Shown piece after piece: positions 1-8,618 of a DNA stretch of 44,196 bases. This DNA comes from Clostridia bacterium DTU068 (lineage in GTDB: Bacteria > Bacillota > DSM-12270 > Thermacetogeniales > Thermacetogeniaceae). Under the pieces are notes generated by a model, which was given only the letters and a program-made list of their open reading frames with translations, ran no database searches and was not told the DNA's origin. Where the stretch lies: assembly GCA_001513545.1 (NCBI GenBank), contig LFTQ01000041.1:20462-64657 (forward strand). The letters run 5' to 3'. The translations under genes and the position numbers were made by a program. Every line of letters starts with the position of its first letter. Positions within the stretch are counted from its first letter, which is position 1.

Positions 1-58
1 CGGTTGAGCTATTGTTTGTTTAAACTCAACATCTGTTAATATAAGATAGAGACTTATA

Positions 59-277
59 TTAATGTTTTGGTGAGAGAGAGATCTGCTGTCCAGGCTGCAG
101 TTCAGGCCGCAGATAAACACTGGGATCGGTGCTTTTCACCTGAACAATTTTTCCTAAGCCGATACCCATCGGTTGAACTACCAGTGTCACTCCATTATAT
201 TCAACTTCCTGATAGGGTGAACTGTTGTCGTCAGACATCAGAACCAGTTCCAAGGGGAGAGGTGTATATAATATCAA
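59..277 (-). CDS. ylzJ: YlzJ-like small protein
   Basis: 72-aa protein whose opening [12 protein letters not shown] resembles the YlzJ-like family of spore-forming Bacillota. In Bacillus, ylzJ sits between tepA and spoIIIE, and the same neighbours are present here. No function is established for the family. The start is TTG at 277-275, overlapping the tepA stop (TTGA), with a ribosome binding site (AAGGGAG, read on the minus strand) inside the end of tepA, so it is probably translationally coupled to tepA. It has no membrane segment or signal peptide. Unlike Bacillus, the tepA-ylzJ pair points away from ftsK. Identification rests on N-terminal motif plus synteny, both remembered rather than searched. 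Confidence 0.8.
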   Translation of the reverse strand: MILYTPLPLELVLMSDDNSSPYQEVEYNGVTLVVQPMGIGLGKIVQVKSTDPSVYLRPELQPGQQISLSPKH

Positions 278-1005
278 TGCAGATAATCTCCCTTCTTATT
301 TTTTTCTTCTTTAATAAATTCCTGAAGTTTCTTGATGGCTTTGCTGATCCCTCCCACATCATCGATTAAACCAACCTCCACAGCATCTCTTCCCACAAGA
401 ACGGTCCCGATGTCTCTAGCCAGTTCTCCGGTCTGAAACATCAGTTCACGGAATTTCGAGTCTGAAATGCGGGAGTGCTTTTCAACAAAGCGAATGACCC
501 TGTCCTGCATTTTATCCATATATTCATATGTTTGAGGAACACCGATCACCAGACCTGATAACCTGATGGGATGAATGGTCATTGTAGCTGTTTCGGCTAT
601 CAATGAATAACGGGCGCTCACAGCAACAGGGACACCGATAGAGTGTCCTCCACCGAGAACAAGGGAAACGGTTGGTTTTGTCATGCTGACAATAATCTCA
701 GCAATGGCAAGACCTGCCTCGACATCTCCTCCCACAGTATTTAAAATGATAAGGAGTCCTTCGATCTCCGGATTCTGTTCAATAGCAACCAACTGTGGGA
801 TGATGTGTTCATATTTTGTTGTTTTATTTTGAGGCGGCAGGATTAAATGCCCCTCTATCTGTCCGATTATTGGCAGACAGTGTATATTTGTTTTAACTGT
901 AGGTACATCCGTTTGGCCGAATTCTTTAATGGTATCGATTTTCTTTACTCCTTGCGTTTGTTTTCTTGGTTTGGGTGGTGGTGTTGGTTCATGTTTGCCC
1001 TGCAT
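274..1005 (-). CDS. tepA: ClpP-like serine peptidase, TepA/YmfB type
   Basis: 243-aa ClpP/crotonase-fold peptidase. Visible features are a proline- and lysine-rich N-terminal tail (about residues 1-30), an oxyanion-type VGGDVEAG segment (about 91-98), the nucleophile motif GGGHSIG with Ser at about 122, and the catalytic His in TIHPIR at about 145. The C-terminal [14 protein letters not shown] resembles the end of ClpP-like domains. Homologues (YmfB/TepA) are soluble and have been linked to protein translocation and to breakdown of small acid-soluble proteins during spore outgrowth. The ATG at 1005 is preceded on the minus strand by AAGGGGG at good spacing. It forms an operon with ylzJ, diverging from ftsK across about 115 bp that must hold both promoters. 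Confidence 0.9.
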   Translation of the reverse strand: MQGKHEPTPPPKPRKQTQGVKKIDTIKEFGQTDVPTVKTNIHCLPIIGQIEGHLILPPQNKTTKYEHIIPQLVAIEQNPEIEGLLIILNTVGGDVEAGLAIAEIIVSMTKPTVSLVLGGGHSIGVPVAVSARYSLIAETATMTIHPIRLSGLVIGVPQTYEYMDKMQDRVIRFVEKHSRISDSKFRELMFQTGELARDIGTVLVGRDAVEVGLIDDVGGISKAIKKLQEFIKEEKNKKGDYLH

Positions 1006-1086
1006 GTACAGCCCCCTTCATTAATTGTTTATTTTTATTATGAACCATCGCAGATAAATAATGCAGTTTTCCGGGTCGCTGTGAAG

Positions 1087-1095
1087 TGTTATAAT
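1087..1095 (+). promoter_or_regulatory. Extended -10 promoter for ftsK
   Basis: TGTTATAAT is a perfect extended -10 (TG-n-TATAAT). The expected -35 position holds only TTTTCC, a poor match, as is common for extended -10 promoters. The predicted transcript would begin about 20 bases before the ftsK start. The same nonamer recurs at 6547. Confidence 0.65.
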
Positions 1096-1119
1096 TTGGG
1101 ATGATCAGGGAGAGGGGAA

Positions 1120-3324
1120 GTGAATTATATGCGAAGGAAGATCAAGAAGAGAAGCAATAATCACGACGGCTTAAAATATGAAGTATTAGGGGTAGCACTT
1201 TTTGCTCTGGCTATTCTCATTATTGTCAGTTTTTTTAAATCAACAGGTATTATCGGTAATTTATTGATCAGCCTGCTTACATTCTGCACAGGTAAAATAG
1301 GCTGTTTGCTATTTGCATTTATGCTCATTTATTTTGCCTGTATTAACTGTTGGCTGCGGCGTCCGTTTATGGAAGGATCCCGGAATATAGGAGTTGTGCT
1401 GTTATTTACTGCTGTTCTGATTATTCTTCACCAACTTCTGCTCCCGGCTGGAGTTTCCCGAAGTGATGCCATTCCTATCCTTTACCAGGCTGGGCTGGAG
1501 GGAAGAGGAGGCGGCTTTTTAGGAGCTTTACTGAGTATAGCCTCTATCTACCTATTGGGACGACCAGGTACTATTATTCTCACCGCTGCTCTGTGCATCA
1601 TCAGTCTGGTTATGCTGACCGGTGTTCCCTTCAGCCAGTTTTTGAAAAAATCAGCTGAGTTTTTTGTTAGAGCAGGATCTGTTCTGAAAACTTTCTTGGA
1701 GCGCATTCTATTTGTTGAAGAGGATTCTCCCGAAAAAACTGTTAAAAAACCACAGGAGCCAGTGGAAAAGAAAAAAGAAGAACCTGTGATTGTAGACTAT
1801 AATACACAACAGGAATCAGAAGATGTAGCTGAAAAGGAAAATATTACAGAAGAACCCGAAATACCTCATTCTCAAAGAGAGGAAAAAGTGACTTCTTCCA
1901 GCAGTTTTGCTGCACCTCCTCTTTCAATATTAAAAAAGCCTATTAAGCTCAAGAGCAGTCGTTTGAACAAAGAGTTGATTGAAAATGTGCGTATTCTCGA
2001 AGAAACACTGAACAACTTCGGGATCAAAGTTTGTGTCAGTGAGGTGCATAAAGGGCCAGCTATTACAAGGTATGAAATACAGCCGGCTCCGGGGGTAAAG
2101 GTGAGTAGAATCATGAGACTGGCAGATGATATTGCTCTTAGTTTAGCTGCTCCTGCTGTGCGCATTGAGGCTCCAATTCCGGGAAAAGCAGCTATGGGTA
2201 TTGAGGTGCCAAATAGGGAAATAGCAACTGTTTGCCTGCGTGAGATTTTGGAAACCACTGAGTTCCAAGATGCGGCATCCAAACTCAGTATTGCATTGGG
2301 TAAGGATATTGCCGGCAATCCTATTGTAGCTGACCTGACAAAAATGCCCCATCTCTTGATTGCTGGAGCAACAGGTTCAGGGAAGAGTGTCTGTCTCAAT
2401 ACCATAATCTGCAGCATACTTTACAAAGCCAACCCCAGTGAAGTGAAACTGCTGCTCATCGATCCAAAGATGGTAGAATTGATAACCTATAACGGGATCC
2501 CACACCTCTTAGCACCGGTGGTAACAGAACCGAAAAAGGCCGCTGGAGCTCTTAGATGGGTGGTCACTGAGATGGAAACACGCTATGAACTCTTTTCATC
2601 TCTGGGTGTACGGGATATAACCAAATACAATGCCCAAATAATGCTCCAAAACTCTCAGGAGCAACCTCTGCCTTATATTGTTGTGGTGATTGATGAGTTA
2701 TCTGACCTGATGATGATTTCACCGGTCGATGTGGAGGATGCCATCTGTAGACTGGCTCAGATGGCTAGGGCTGCAGGTATTCATTTGGTCATCGCAACAC
2801 AGCGTCCTTCTGTGGATGTGATTACCGGTGTGATCAAAGCAAACATTCCTTCACGGATTGCTTTTGCGGTATCCTCCCAGATCGATTCAAGAACCATTTT
2901 AGATATGAATGGGGCGGAAAAGCTATTGGGAAGAGGGGACATGCTCTTTATGCCGGTAAGTGCCATTAAACCGATACGCATACAGGGTGCTCTGGTTACA
3001 GAGGCTGAAGTGGAAGAAATTGTGAAACATCTTATCAATGAAGGGACTCCTACATATGTTCCTGAATTTCCTGTAGAGCAGGAAGAAGTGCAAAAAGAGG
3101 ATGATTATGGGGATGAACTGTTTTTTGATGCAGCAAAACTGGTTATTGAAATGGGACAGGCCTCTTCATCTCTACTGCAGAGGCGTTTGCGCATCGGTTA
3201 TGCTAGAGCGGCCCGCTTAATTGACATACTGGAAGCGAAAGGTATAGTCGGACCATTTGAAGGATCAAAACCCAGAGAAGTGTTAATGACAGCTGAGCAG
3301 TTTTACAGATATTTTGAGAAATAA
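1120..3324 (+). CDS. ftsK: DNA translocase FtsK/SpoIIIE
   Basis: 734-aa ATP-driven double-stranded DNA pump that clears chromosomes from division or sporulation septa. There are about four N-terminal membrane segments (residues 20-190), then a charged Glu/Lys/Pro linker (about 205-270), and the RecA-like motor with Walker A GATGSGKS (about 415-422) and Walker [11 protein letters not shown] (about 520-530). A C-terminal winged-helix gamma domain (about 665-730: [21 protein letters not shown]) would read KOPS/SRS-type polarity sequences. Length and order are normal for SpoIIIE. The start may be GTG 1120 or ATG 1129, because AGGGAGAGGGG lies just upstream of both. No second FtsK/SpoIIIE is present in the window, so its vegetative or sporulation role cannot be separated. 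Confidence 0.96.
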   Translation: MNYMRRKIKKRSNNHDGLKYEVLGVALFALAILIIVSFFKSTGIIGNLLISLLTFCTGKIGCLLFAFMLIYFACINCWLRRPFMEGSRNIGVVLLFTAVLIILHQLLLPAGVSRSDAIPILYQAGLEGRGGGFLGALLSIASIYLLGRPGTIILTAALCIISLVMLTGVPFSQFLKKSAEFFVRAGSVLKTFLERILFVEEDSPEKTVKKPQEPVEKKKEEPVIVDYNTQQESEDVAEKENITEEPEIPHSQREEKVTSSSSFAAPPLSILKKPIKLKSSRLNKELIENVRILEETLNNFGIKVCVSEVHKGPAITRYEIQPAPGVKVSRIMRLADDIALSLAAPAVRIEAPIPGKAAMGIEVPNREIATVCLREILETTEFQDAASKLSIALGKDIAGNPIVADLTKMPHLLIAGATGSGKSVCLNTIICSILYKANPSEVKLLLIDPKMVELITYNGIPHLLAPVVTEPKKAAGALRWVVTEMETRYELFSSLGVRDITKYNAQIMLQNSQEQPLPYIVVVIDELSDLMMISPVDVEDAICRLAQMARAAGIHLVIATQRPSVDVITGVIKANIPSRIAFAVSSQIDSRTILDMNGAEKLLGRGDMLFMPVSAIKPIRIQGALVTEAEVEEIVKHLINEGTPTYVPEFPVEQEEVQKEDDYGDELFFDAAKLVIEMGQASSSLLQRRLRIGYARAARLIDILEAKGIVGPFEGSKPREVLMTAEQFYRYFEK

Positions 3325-3330
3325 AAGGAA

Positions 3331-3360
3331 TTGAAATCTAATAATAGAATTAGTTATGAT
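3331..3360 (+). promoter_or_regulatory. Candidate sigma-A promoter for the HTH-PfkB gene
   Basis: TTGAAA (3331-3336), an 18-bp spacer and TATGAT (3355-3360), lying just after the ftsK stop. Five of six bases match the consensus in each box, and it sits about 58 bases upstream of the next start codon. It suggests that the regulator and rodZ can be transcribed separately from ftsK. Confidence 0.5.
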
Positions 3361-3418
3361 ATAAACAAACAATATTAAAATAAACTACAGCTTTTGTTAA
3401 GATATAAGGAGTTGCCAA

Positions 3419-4399
3419 ATGGCCTATTTGACCAAAAGGGAAAAAGAAATACTTGCCCACCTGAAAAAGGACCCTACCATTTCCCAGGAGGAACTGGCGA
3501 AAAAGCTGCAAATTACACGATCTGCTGCAGCTGTACATATTTCCAATCTCATGCGCAAAGGATTTATATTAGGTAGGGGTTATATTCTTGATGAAAGATC
3601 AGGGATTCTTATCGCAGGTAAAGCCTGGTTAGAGATAAGTGCTCAGGTAGAGGACTCTACTATTGATCTTTCCTGTGGTGGTATAGGTTTTCTTATGGCT
3701 ACGGAATTGGCCAAGCACCAGTTGAAACCGACCTTATTTACTGTGCTGGGTAAGGATGATGTGGGGGATCATATTTACCAACAGCTCCAGGAAAATGGGG
3801 TTAATGTTCAGCATATTATCCGCTCACACAGTTATTCCACTCATAAGCGATTAATCGTGAGGAATGGGGCTAGCGAACTATATCAAATAGCAGCAGCAAA
3901 TGTATATAATTTTAGCGAAGATGAAAAAAAGAATTGGGATGATCTTTTACATTCAGCGAAAGTTCTCCTGATCGACAGCTCTTTTGAACAATTAATTGAG
4001 GGACTGTTTGAGCAAATAAAAGAATATAATTTGTTTACATCTATCATTGGTGCTTCACTTAATTGGTCTATAGAGAAGGGGTTTACTAGATTACCACAAG
4101 TTTTTTTGGTATGCGATGAGAACGAGTTATACAATTTTGCAGGAGGTTTTCAATTAGGACTGCCGGAGACATCCTTTCCTGTTTGTCAAAAAATAGCTGA
4201 TCATGGGCTCGCTGCATTGGTGGTTGTCTTTCCACAGCAGGGAGTAGTGCTATCTACCAAAAAGGAAACCCTTTTTCTTCCCGCTTCCCCCCTCAAAGGA
4301 ACAGGAACCGTGATGGGTATTGCGACTGGGATTGCGGGAGGACTGGCAGCCGGTTACGGATTCCGTCAGGCTACACGCCGTGCTATGGGAAAAAGTTAA
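3419..4399 (+). CDS. Winged-HTH fused to a PfkB-like sugar-kinase domain, probably a regulator
   Basis: 326 aa. Residues 1-60 form a winged helix-turn-helix (MAYLTKREKEILAHLKKDP... ISQEELAKKLQITRSAAAVHISNLMRKGFILGRG). The remainder has a PfkB/ribokinase-like layout, including CGGIGFLMATELAKHQLKPTLF (sugar-site region) and VLGKDDVGDHI. HTH-PfkB fusions are known in the pseudouridine-kinase (PsuK) branch. The C-terminal signature, normally TGAGDxFxxG with a catalytic Asp, reads KGTGTVMGIATGIAGG here, so the Asp appears to be Thr. I infer a sugar- or nucleoside-sensing regulator with weak or no kinase activity. The ATG has AAGGAG seven bases upstream, and the gene lies directly ahead of rodZ. 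Confidence 0.75.
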   Translation: MAYLTKREKEILAHLKKDPTISQEELAKKLQITRSAAAVHISNLMRKGFILGRGYILDERSGILIAGKAWLEISAQVEDSTIDLSCGGIGFLMATELAKHQLKPTLFTVLGKDDVGDHIYQQLQENGVNVQHIIRSHSYSTHKRLIVRNGASELYQIAAANVYNFSEDEKKNWDDLLHSAKVLLIDSSFEQLIEGLFEQIKEYNLFTSIIGASLNWSIEKGFTRLPQVFLVCDENELYNFAGGFQLGLPETSFPVCQKIADHGLAALVVVFPQQGVVLSTKKETLFLPASPLKGTGTVMGIATGIAGGLAAGYGFRQATRRAMGKS

Positions 4400-4419
4400 T
4401 AAGCTTGAGGGGGTTTATT

Positions 4420-5136
4420 ATGAATATAGGAGATCTGTTGCGAGCAGAACGTGAGAATAAAGGGCTGTCTTTATTTGATGTGGAAGAGAAAACAAAGATC
4501 AGATCAAAATATCTGCAGGCTTTGGAAGAGGAGAATTTTGAGGAAATACCGGGTGAGGCTTATCGTATAGGTTTTTTGCGCAATTATGCTCGCTTTCTCG
4601 ATCTTGATCCTGAACCGATCATAAATCAATATAGAGAACAATATGAGAGCAAAGAGCCAGATTCACTGCACCCTCTATTTGAACAAACAACAAAAACTGT
4701 GGAACCAAAATCAGAATCTTATAGCAGCAGAACAAAACTGGGCTTTGCATTAATTGCAATTATTATTTTTACCGCTGCATTTCTTTATTTTAGTAGTTTA
4801 AATGGGGAAAATTCTCCTATACAAGAGCAAAATCCACCTGTAGCAGAGGAAGAGCAGAAAGAACCAGAACAACCTGAATCCCCACCCCAGCCGGAAACCA
4901 TAACACTGGAAATAGTGGGCAGACAGCAGTGCTGGACAGAGGTAAGGGTTGATGGGGATGTACAATTCAGTGGCCATATTTACCCTGGAGATACCAAGAG
5001 TTTCGAAGCAGAGGATTCCATACAGTTGAGATTGGGAAATGCCGGTGGAGTTGATTTGATATATAATGGTAAAAAAGAGCCTCCTCCAGGCAAAGCCGGG
5101 GAAGTGGTGAATAAGGAATACAAGAGAACTGAGTAG
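4420..5136 (+). CDS. rodZ: RodZ-like cell-shape protein (HTH, one TM, DUF4115-type C-terminus)
   Basis: About 238 aa. The N-terminal cytoplasmic HTH_25-type domain (MNIGDLLRAERENKGLSLFDVEEKTKIRSKYLQALE) is diagnostic of RodZ/YmfM, which links MreB filaments to the membrane elongation machinery. One membrane helix follows (about residues 105-127), then a Pro/Glu-rich linker and an extracytoplasmic beta domain ending near IYNGKKEPPPGKAGEVV. The ORF track starts at TTG 4405, but GAGGGGG at 4407-4413 sits six bases before ATG 4420, so I use that start. It follows the HTH-PfkB gene by about 20 bases and precedes rimO, matching the ymfM-region order in Bacillota. Confidence 0.92.
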   Translation: MNIGDLLRAERENKGLSLFDVEEKTKIRSKYLQALEEENFEEIPGEAYRIGFLRNYARFLDLDPEPIINQYREQYESKEPDSLHPLFEQTTKTVEPKSESYSSRTKLGFALIAIIIFTAAFLYFSSLNGENSPIQEQNPPVAEEEQKEPEQPESPPQPETITLEIVGRQQCWTEVRVDGDVQFSGHIYPGDTKSFEAEDSIQLRLGNAGGVDLIYNGKKEPPPGKAGEVVNKEYKRTE

Positions 5137-5180
5137 TTGATAGAGATAGAAAACAATGATCGAAGAAAGGTATCTAATCT

Positions 5181-6506
5181 ATGGAAATCATTAGCATGAT
5201 CAGTCTTGGATGCACAAAAAATCTTGTTGACAGTGAAACGGTTCTCGGCATTTTGACAGGTGCAGGTTATATTGTAACACCATCACCTGAAGATGCCGAG
5301 ATTGTTTTAATCAACACCTGCGGCTTTATCCAACCAGCAGTTGATGAAGCTGTGTCAACCATATTAAAATGTCTGGATTTGAAGAAAAAGGGGTCATGCC
5401 GCACACTGATCGTTTTTGGCTGTTTAGTTGCACGGTATGGAGAAAAGAGGTTATCTCAGCTGTTTCCGGAGGTTGATGGATGGCTGGGGGTTGATACAGC
5501 TCCTTTTATTCTGCACTATGTTGAGAGGATCCTTGCTGGTGAAAAAGAGCCTCTCCCTATTAAAAGTGAGGAAAAGGATTATCCCAGGCTCTTGACCACA
5601 CCCAAACACACAGCCTATCTGAAAATTGCCGAAGGCTGTTCTCACGGCTGCTCCTTTTGTCTGATACCACACATACGTGGGCCCTTGCGCAGCAGGCCAC
5701 CTGAGTCTATTTATGATGAGGCAGTTCAATTGGCGGCAACTGGAGTTAAAGAGGTTATTTTGGTCGCTCAGGATACAGGGGTTTACGGTCGTGATCTCCC
5801 CGGTAAACCTACGCTGGCCGGGCTATTGAAAAGGCTCTGTGAGATCCATGGGCTTCACTGGATCAGGTTTCTTTATCATAACCCCCATTTCCTGACACCT
5901 GAATTAGTGAAAACAATGCAGGAGGAACCCAAAATCTGCCGCTATCTGGATCTTCCCTTTCAGCACAGCAGCCGCAAGATACTCAGGAGAATGGGGAGAA
6001 AAGGAGATTCTATCAGTTATCTCCGGCTGCTGAAAGAGCTGAGGGACAGTTTGCCTGGGCTTACTCTCCGGACTACCCTTATGGTGGGTTTTCCCGGTGA
6101 AGATAAAAAGGGTTTTCAGGAATTAAAGGAGTTTGTTTTACAGGCGGAATTCGACAGGCTAGGGGTTTTCCCCTATTACCATGAAGAGGGAGCCAGATCA
6201 AGAAAATATCCTGATACAGTTTCCTATATAGAAAAGCGCAGAAGGGCTAGAGAGATTATGGGCCTGCAGCGCAATATTTCCCGGCGTAAAAACCAGGGAC
6301 AGGTGGGAAGGAGCCTTGATGTTCTTATCGAACAAAATCTGGGAGATGGTGTTTTTTATGGGCGCAGCTACCGAGATGTTCCTGATATTGATCCCCGGGT
6401 AATTGTCAGAGGTCAAGGGTTAACTCCCGGAGATATAGTTAAGGTACGGATCACCAAAGCGGCTGCTTTTGATTTGATCGGAGTTTGTGATTTTCAGATA
6501 GAATGA
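5181..6506 (+). CDS. rimO: Ribosomal protein S12 methylthiotransferase RimO
   Basis: 441-aa radical-SAM methylthiotransferase that modifies a conserved Asp of ribosomal protein S12. The N-terminal UPF0004 domain carries three cluster cysteines (SLGCTKN, NTCGF, FGCL). The radical-SAM motif CSHGCSFC (about residues 153-160) binds the second 4Fe-4S cluster. A C-terminal TRAM domain (about 375-441) would contact substrate. RimO is favoured over MiaB by SLGCTKNLVDSE, by CSFCLIPHIRGPLRSRP, and because a clear MiaB lies at 31316. The ATG has AAAGG about 10 bases upstream. It is probably cotranscribed with rodZ, as only a short gap separates them. Confidence 0.96.
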   Translation: MEIISMISLGCTKNLVDSETVLGILTGAGYIVTPSPEDAEIVLINTCGFIQPAVDEAVSTILKCLDLKKKGSCRTLIVFGCLVARYGEKRLSQLFPEVDGWLGVDTAPFILHYVERILAGEKEPLPIKSEEKDYPRLLTTPKHTAYLKIAEGCSHGCSFCLIPHIRGPLRSRPPESIYDEAVQLAATGVKEVILVAQDTGVYGRDLPGKPTLAGLLKRLCEIHGLHWIRFLYHNPHFLTPELVKTMQEEPKICRYLDLPFQHSSRKILRRMGRKGDSISYLRLLKELRDSLPGLTLRTTLMVGFPGEDKKGFQELKEFVLQAEFDRLGVFPYYHEEGARSRKYPDTVSYIEKRRRAREIMGLQRNISRRKNQGQVGRSLDVLIEQNLGDGVFYGRSYRDVPDIDPRVIVRGQGLTPGDIVKVRITKAAAFDLIGVCDFQIE

Positions 6507-6546
6507 TGAGTTCCATTCATTACTAGAGAGAAAAGGGGTGTGTCTA

Positions 6547-6555
6547 TGTTATAAT
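6547..6555 (+). promoter_or_regulatory. Extended -10 promoter for the 181-aa gene/FtsH-like operon
   Basis: TGTTATAAT, identical to the element before ftsK and followed by a similar GGGAGAGG ribosome-binding region. No recognisable -35 box lies at 16-18 bp. It would start transcription about 20 bases ahead of the TTG at 6585. Confidence 0.6.
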
Positions 6556-6584
6556 CTTGGATATACCGGGAGAGGAGGAGCATC

Positions 6585-7130
6585 TTGAACCAGATCAGAT
6601 TAATGACAGTAATCTGTGCGTTGATACTCACTCTTTGCGTCCTTTTCGGTGGTTATTACCTTTATGATAGATATTATATCAGGGATGGACTGCGAGAGCA
6701 GATCAGCCAGTTGGTAACAGCCCAAGAGATAAACATTGAAAAACAGGACAATTCATCAACAGTATCGATACGCTCACCAGAGATAGAAAATTTCCAGAGT
6801 GTTTATCAGAAAACAGCCAAACTGGTTTACCAGAGGTTAGGCTCTGAAGCTGATATTGTTTTTCTAGATAAGCAAACAGAAAACCTGAGCATGCTCTATG
6901 AAGAATGCAGTTTTATTATTCATGAAGGCATTGCTACAGGTAAATTTCAAGATATGAGGACACAGGTACTGAATTTAGCCGCTCAGGAAGGTGTCCAATG
7001 TGATCTGACCATGGATTCATCCAATATTTATTTGGTGTTAAAGGATGAACAGGGATATCTTTATGAAGTCATCCCTCGCATAAATCAGGTAGATGAGTGG
7101 GAGAAACTGGGTGGTGATATGATTGATTAG
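6585..7130 (+). CDS. Unrecognised membrane-anchored extracytoplasmic protein
   Basis: 181 aa, family not recognised. Residues about 6-27 form one strongly hydrophobic helix (LMTVICALILTLCVLFGGYYL) followed by a mainly hydrophilic domain, so it is most simply a type II protein with its C-terminus outside the cell. No lipobox and no clear cleavage site are visible. The TTG start is supported by AGGAGG six bases upstream. Its last codons overlap the start of the FtsH-like gene by eight bases, so the two are probably coupled in translation and may work together. A guess is that it is the extracytoplasmic partner of that protease; nothing in the sequence proves this. Confidence 0.7.
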   Translation: MNQIRLMTVICALILTLCVLFGGYYLYDRYYIRDGLREQISQLVTAQEINIEKQDNSSTVSIRSPEIENFQSVYQKTAKLVYQRLGSEADIVFLDKQTENLSMLYEECSFIIHEGIATGKFQDMRTQVLNLAAQEGVQCDLTMDSSNIYLVLKDEQGYLYEVIPRINQVDEWEKLGGDMID

Positions 7131-8604
7131 GGAATTTTGCTTGGGTGCATCTATTGCTTTGTTGATCTTTTTGACTATGATGGGACAAAATGTGATCCCT
7201 TTGCTGTTGTTGGCTGGTCTGGGCTTTATGCTTTATATGCTGATCGATCGGAAGGGGTTGACCGGCAGTGCCAATTTTGCAGGATATACACAGCAGGTTA
7301 ACTTTTCCTTTGATGATATAGGAGGACAGGCACCTGCCAAACAAGAACTAAAGGAAGCTCTTGATTTTGTCCTTCATGCAGGAAAAATAAAAGAAATGGG
7401 AATCCGGCCTCTGAAAGGGATTCTTTTGACAGGACCTCCGGGGACTGGGAAAACACTATTAGCTAAAGCAGCAGCATCATATACCCACTCAGCTTTTCTG
7501 GCTACCTCAGGAAGTGAATTTATTGAGGTGTACGCTGGTGTCGGTGCTCAGCGAGTGCGCCAGTTGTTCAAAACAGCCAGGGAACGTGCACAAAAAGAAA
7601 AAAAAGATGGTGCTATCATATTTGTTGATGAGATCGATGTTTTAGGGAGCAAAAGAGGCAGCAACACAGGACATCTTGAGTATGATCAGACTTTGAACCA
7701 ACTCCTTGTGGAAATGGACGGATTAAAACATGATGATAAGGTGCGTATTCTTGTGGTGGGAGCCACCAACAGGGAGGATATGCTGGATCCCGCATTAACC
7801 AGACCAGGCCGCTTTGACCGGATTGTTCGTGTGGACCTGCCTGATAAGGCTGCGAGAAAGAGCATTCTGGAAATACACTGCCGGAACAAGCCGCTAGCAG
7901 ATGATGTGTCATTGGAGGATATCGCCAGAGAATCTTTTGGCTTTTCCGGTGCACATCTAGAGAGCTTGGCCAATGAAGCAGCTATTCTGGCATTAAGAGA
8001 AAAATCTCCGGTGATACATCAATCCCATCTCAAGGAAGCTGTTGACAAGGTAATGATGGGTGAGAAAATCGATCGAAGGCCCAATGATGAGGAACGCTAT
8101 CGCATTGCTGTCCATGAAACCGGCCATGCTTTGATCAGTGAATTTTTGAGAAAAGGGTCTGTATCTCATTTAACTGTGACAACCAGAGGAAGGGCTCTGG
8201 GATATGTGCGCTCCGTTCCTGAGGATGATCTGTATTTATATACTAAGGAGTACCTGGAGGAACAGATCCAGATCTGTCTGGCCGGTGCAGCAGCGGAAAG
8301 TGTTGTTTTGGATTCTCAGAGCACCGGGGCAAACAATGATTTTCAACAAGCAGTTAAGTTAGCGCGTCAGATCATTACAGCGGGTCTTTCATCTCTGGGT
8401 GTGATTTGTGAAGAGATTATCCCCAAGGAACGCTATCATCAGGAACTGCAAAAGATTATCAAAGAGCAGGAGGAGAAAGTCCACCAGATTCTGCACAGCA
8501 GCTTTGAAACACTTAAAGAGATAGCCGAACTGCTGATGGAGCAGGAGTACATCAGCGGAGACGAACTGCGGGATATGATAGAACAACGCAGAGTAATTCA
8601 TTAA
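7123..8604 (+). CDS. FtsH-like membrane AAA+ zinc metalloprotease, short N-terminus
   Basis: 493 aa, shorter than the usual FtsH (about 600-650). Two hydrophobic helices (about 7-25 and 26-42) are separated by only a few residues, where FtsH normally has an extracytoplasmic domain of about 70 residues. The AAA+ module has Walker A GPPGTGKT (about 103-110), Walker B IIFVDEID (about 165-172), ATNREDMLDPALTRPGRFDR with the second-region-of-homology arginines, and the zinc motif HETGH (about 331-335). GANNDFQQA probably supplies the third zinc ligand. It should extract and degrade membrane proteins. TTG 7123 overlaps the upstream gene by eight bases with only a weak ribosome binding site. Probably a specialised paralogue; a full-length ftsH would be expected elsewhere in the genome. 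Confidence 0.88.
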   Translation: MIREFCLGASIALLIFLTMMGQNVIPLLLLAGLGFMLYMLIDRKGLTGSANFAGYTQQVNFSFDDIGGQAPAKQELKEALDFVLHAGKIKEMGIRPLKGILLTGPPGTGKTLLAKAAASYTHSAFLATSGSEFIEVYAGVGAQRVRQLFKTARERAQKEKKDGAIIFVDEIDVLGSKRGSNTGHLEYDQTLNQLLVEMDGLKHDDKVRILVVGATNREDMLDPALTRPGRFDRIVRVDLPDKAARKSILEIHCRNKPLADDVSLEDIARESFGFSGAHLESLANEAAILALREKSPVIHQSHLKEAVDKVMMGEKIDRRPNDEERYRIAVHETGHALISEFLRKGSVSHLTVTTRGRALGYVRSVPEDDLYLYTKEYLEEQIQICLAGAAAESVVLDSQSTGANNDFQQAVKLARQIITAGLSSLGVICEEIIPKERYHQELQKIIKEQEEKVHQILHSSFETLKEIAELLMEQEYISGDELRDMIEQRRVIH

Positions 8605-8618
8605 AGGGTTGGTGTAAC

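Noticed and set aside
1-58. GTTGAG...CTCAAC inverted repeat at the window edge as a terminator for ylzJ
   Set aside because: The stem is only six bp with a 16-base loop and no T run follows on the minus strand.
67-369. Plus-strand ORFs at 67-369 and 847-1104 opposite ylzJ/tepA
   Set aside because: Shadows of the minus-strand genes; compositions are atypical and no ribosome binding site precedes them.
1872-2417. Long minus-strand ORFs inside ftsK, rny and others
   Set aside because: They mirror strongly coding plus-strand genes, lack ribosome binding sites, and their translations show no recognisable domain.
3394-3576. 60-aa ORF overlapping the start of the HTH-PfkB gene
   Set aside because: Out of frame with a well-supported gene and without its own ribosome binding site.
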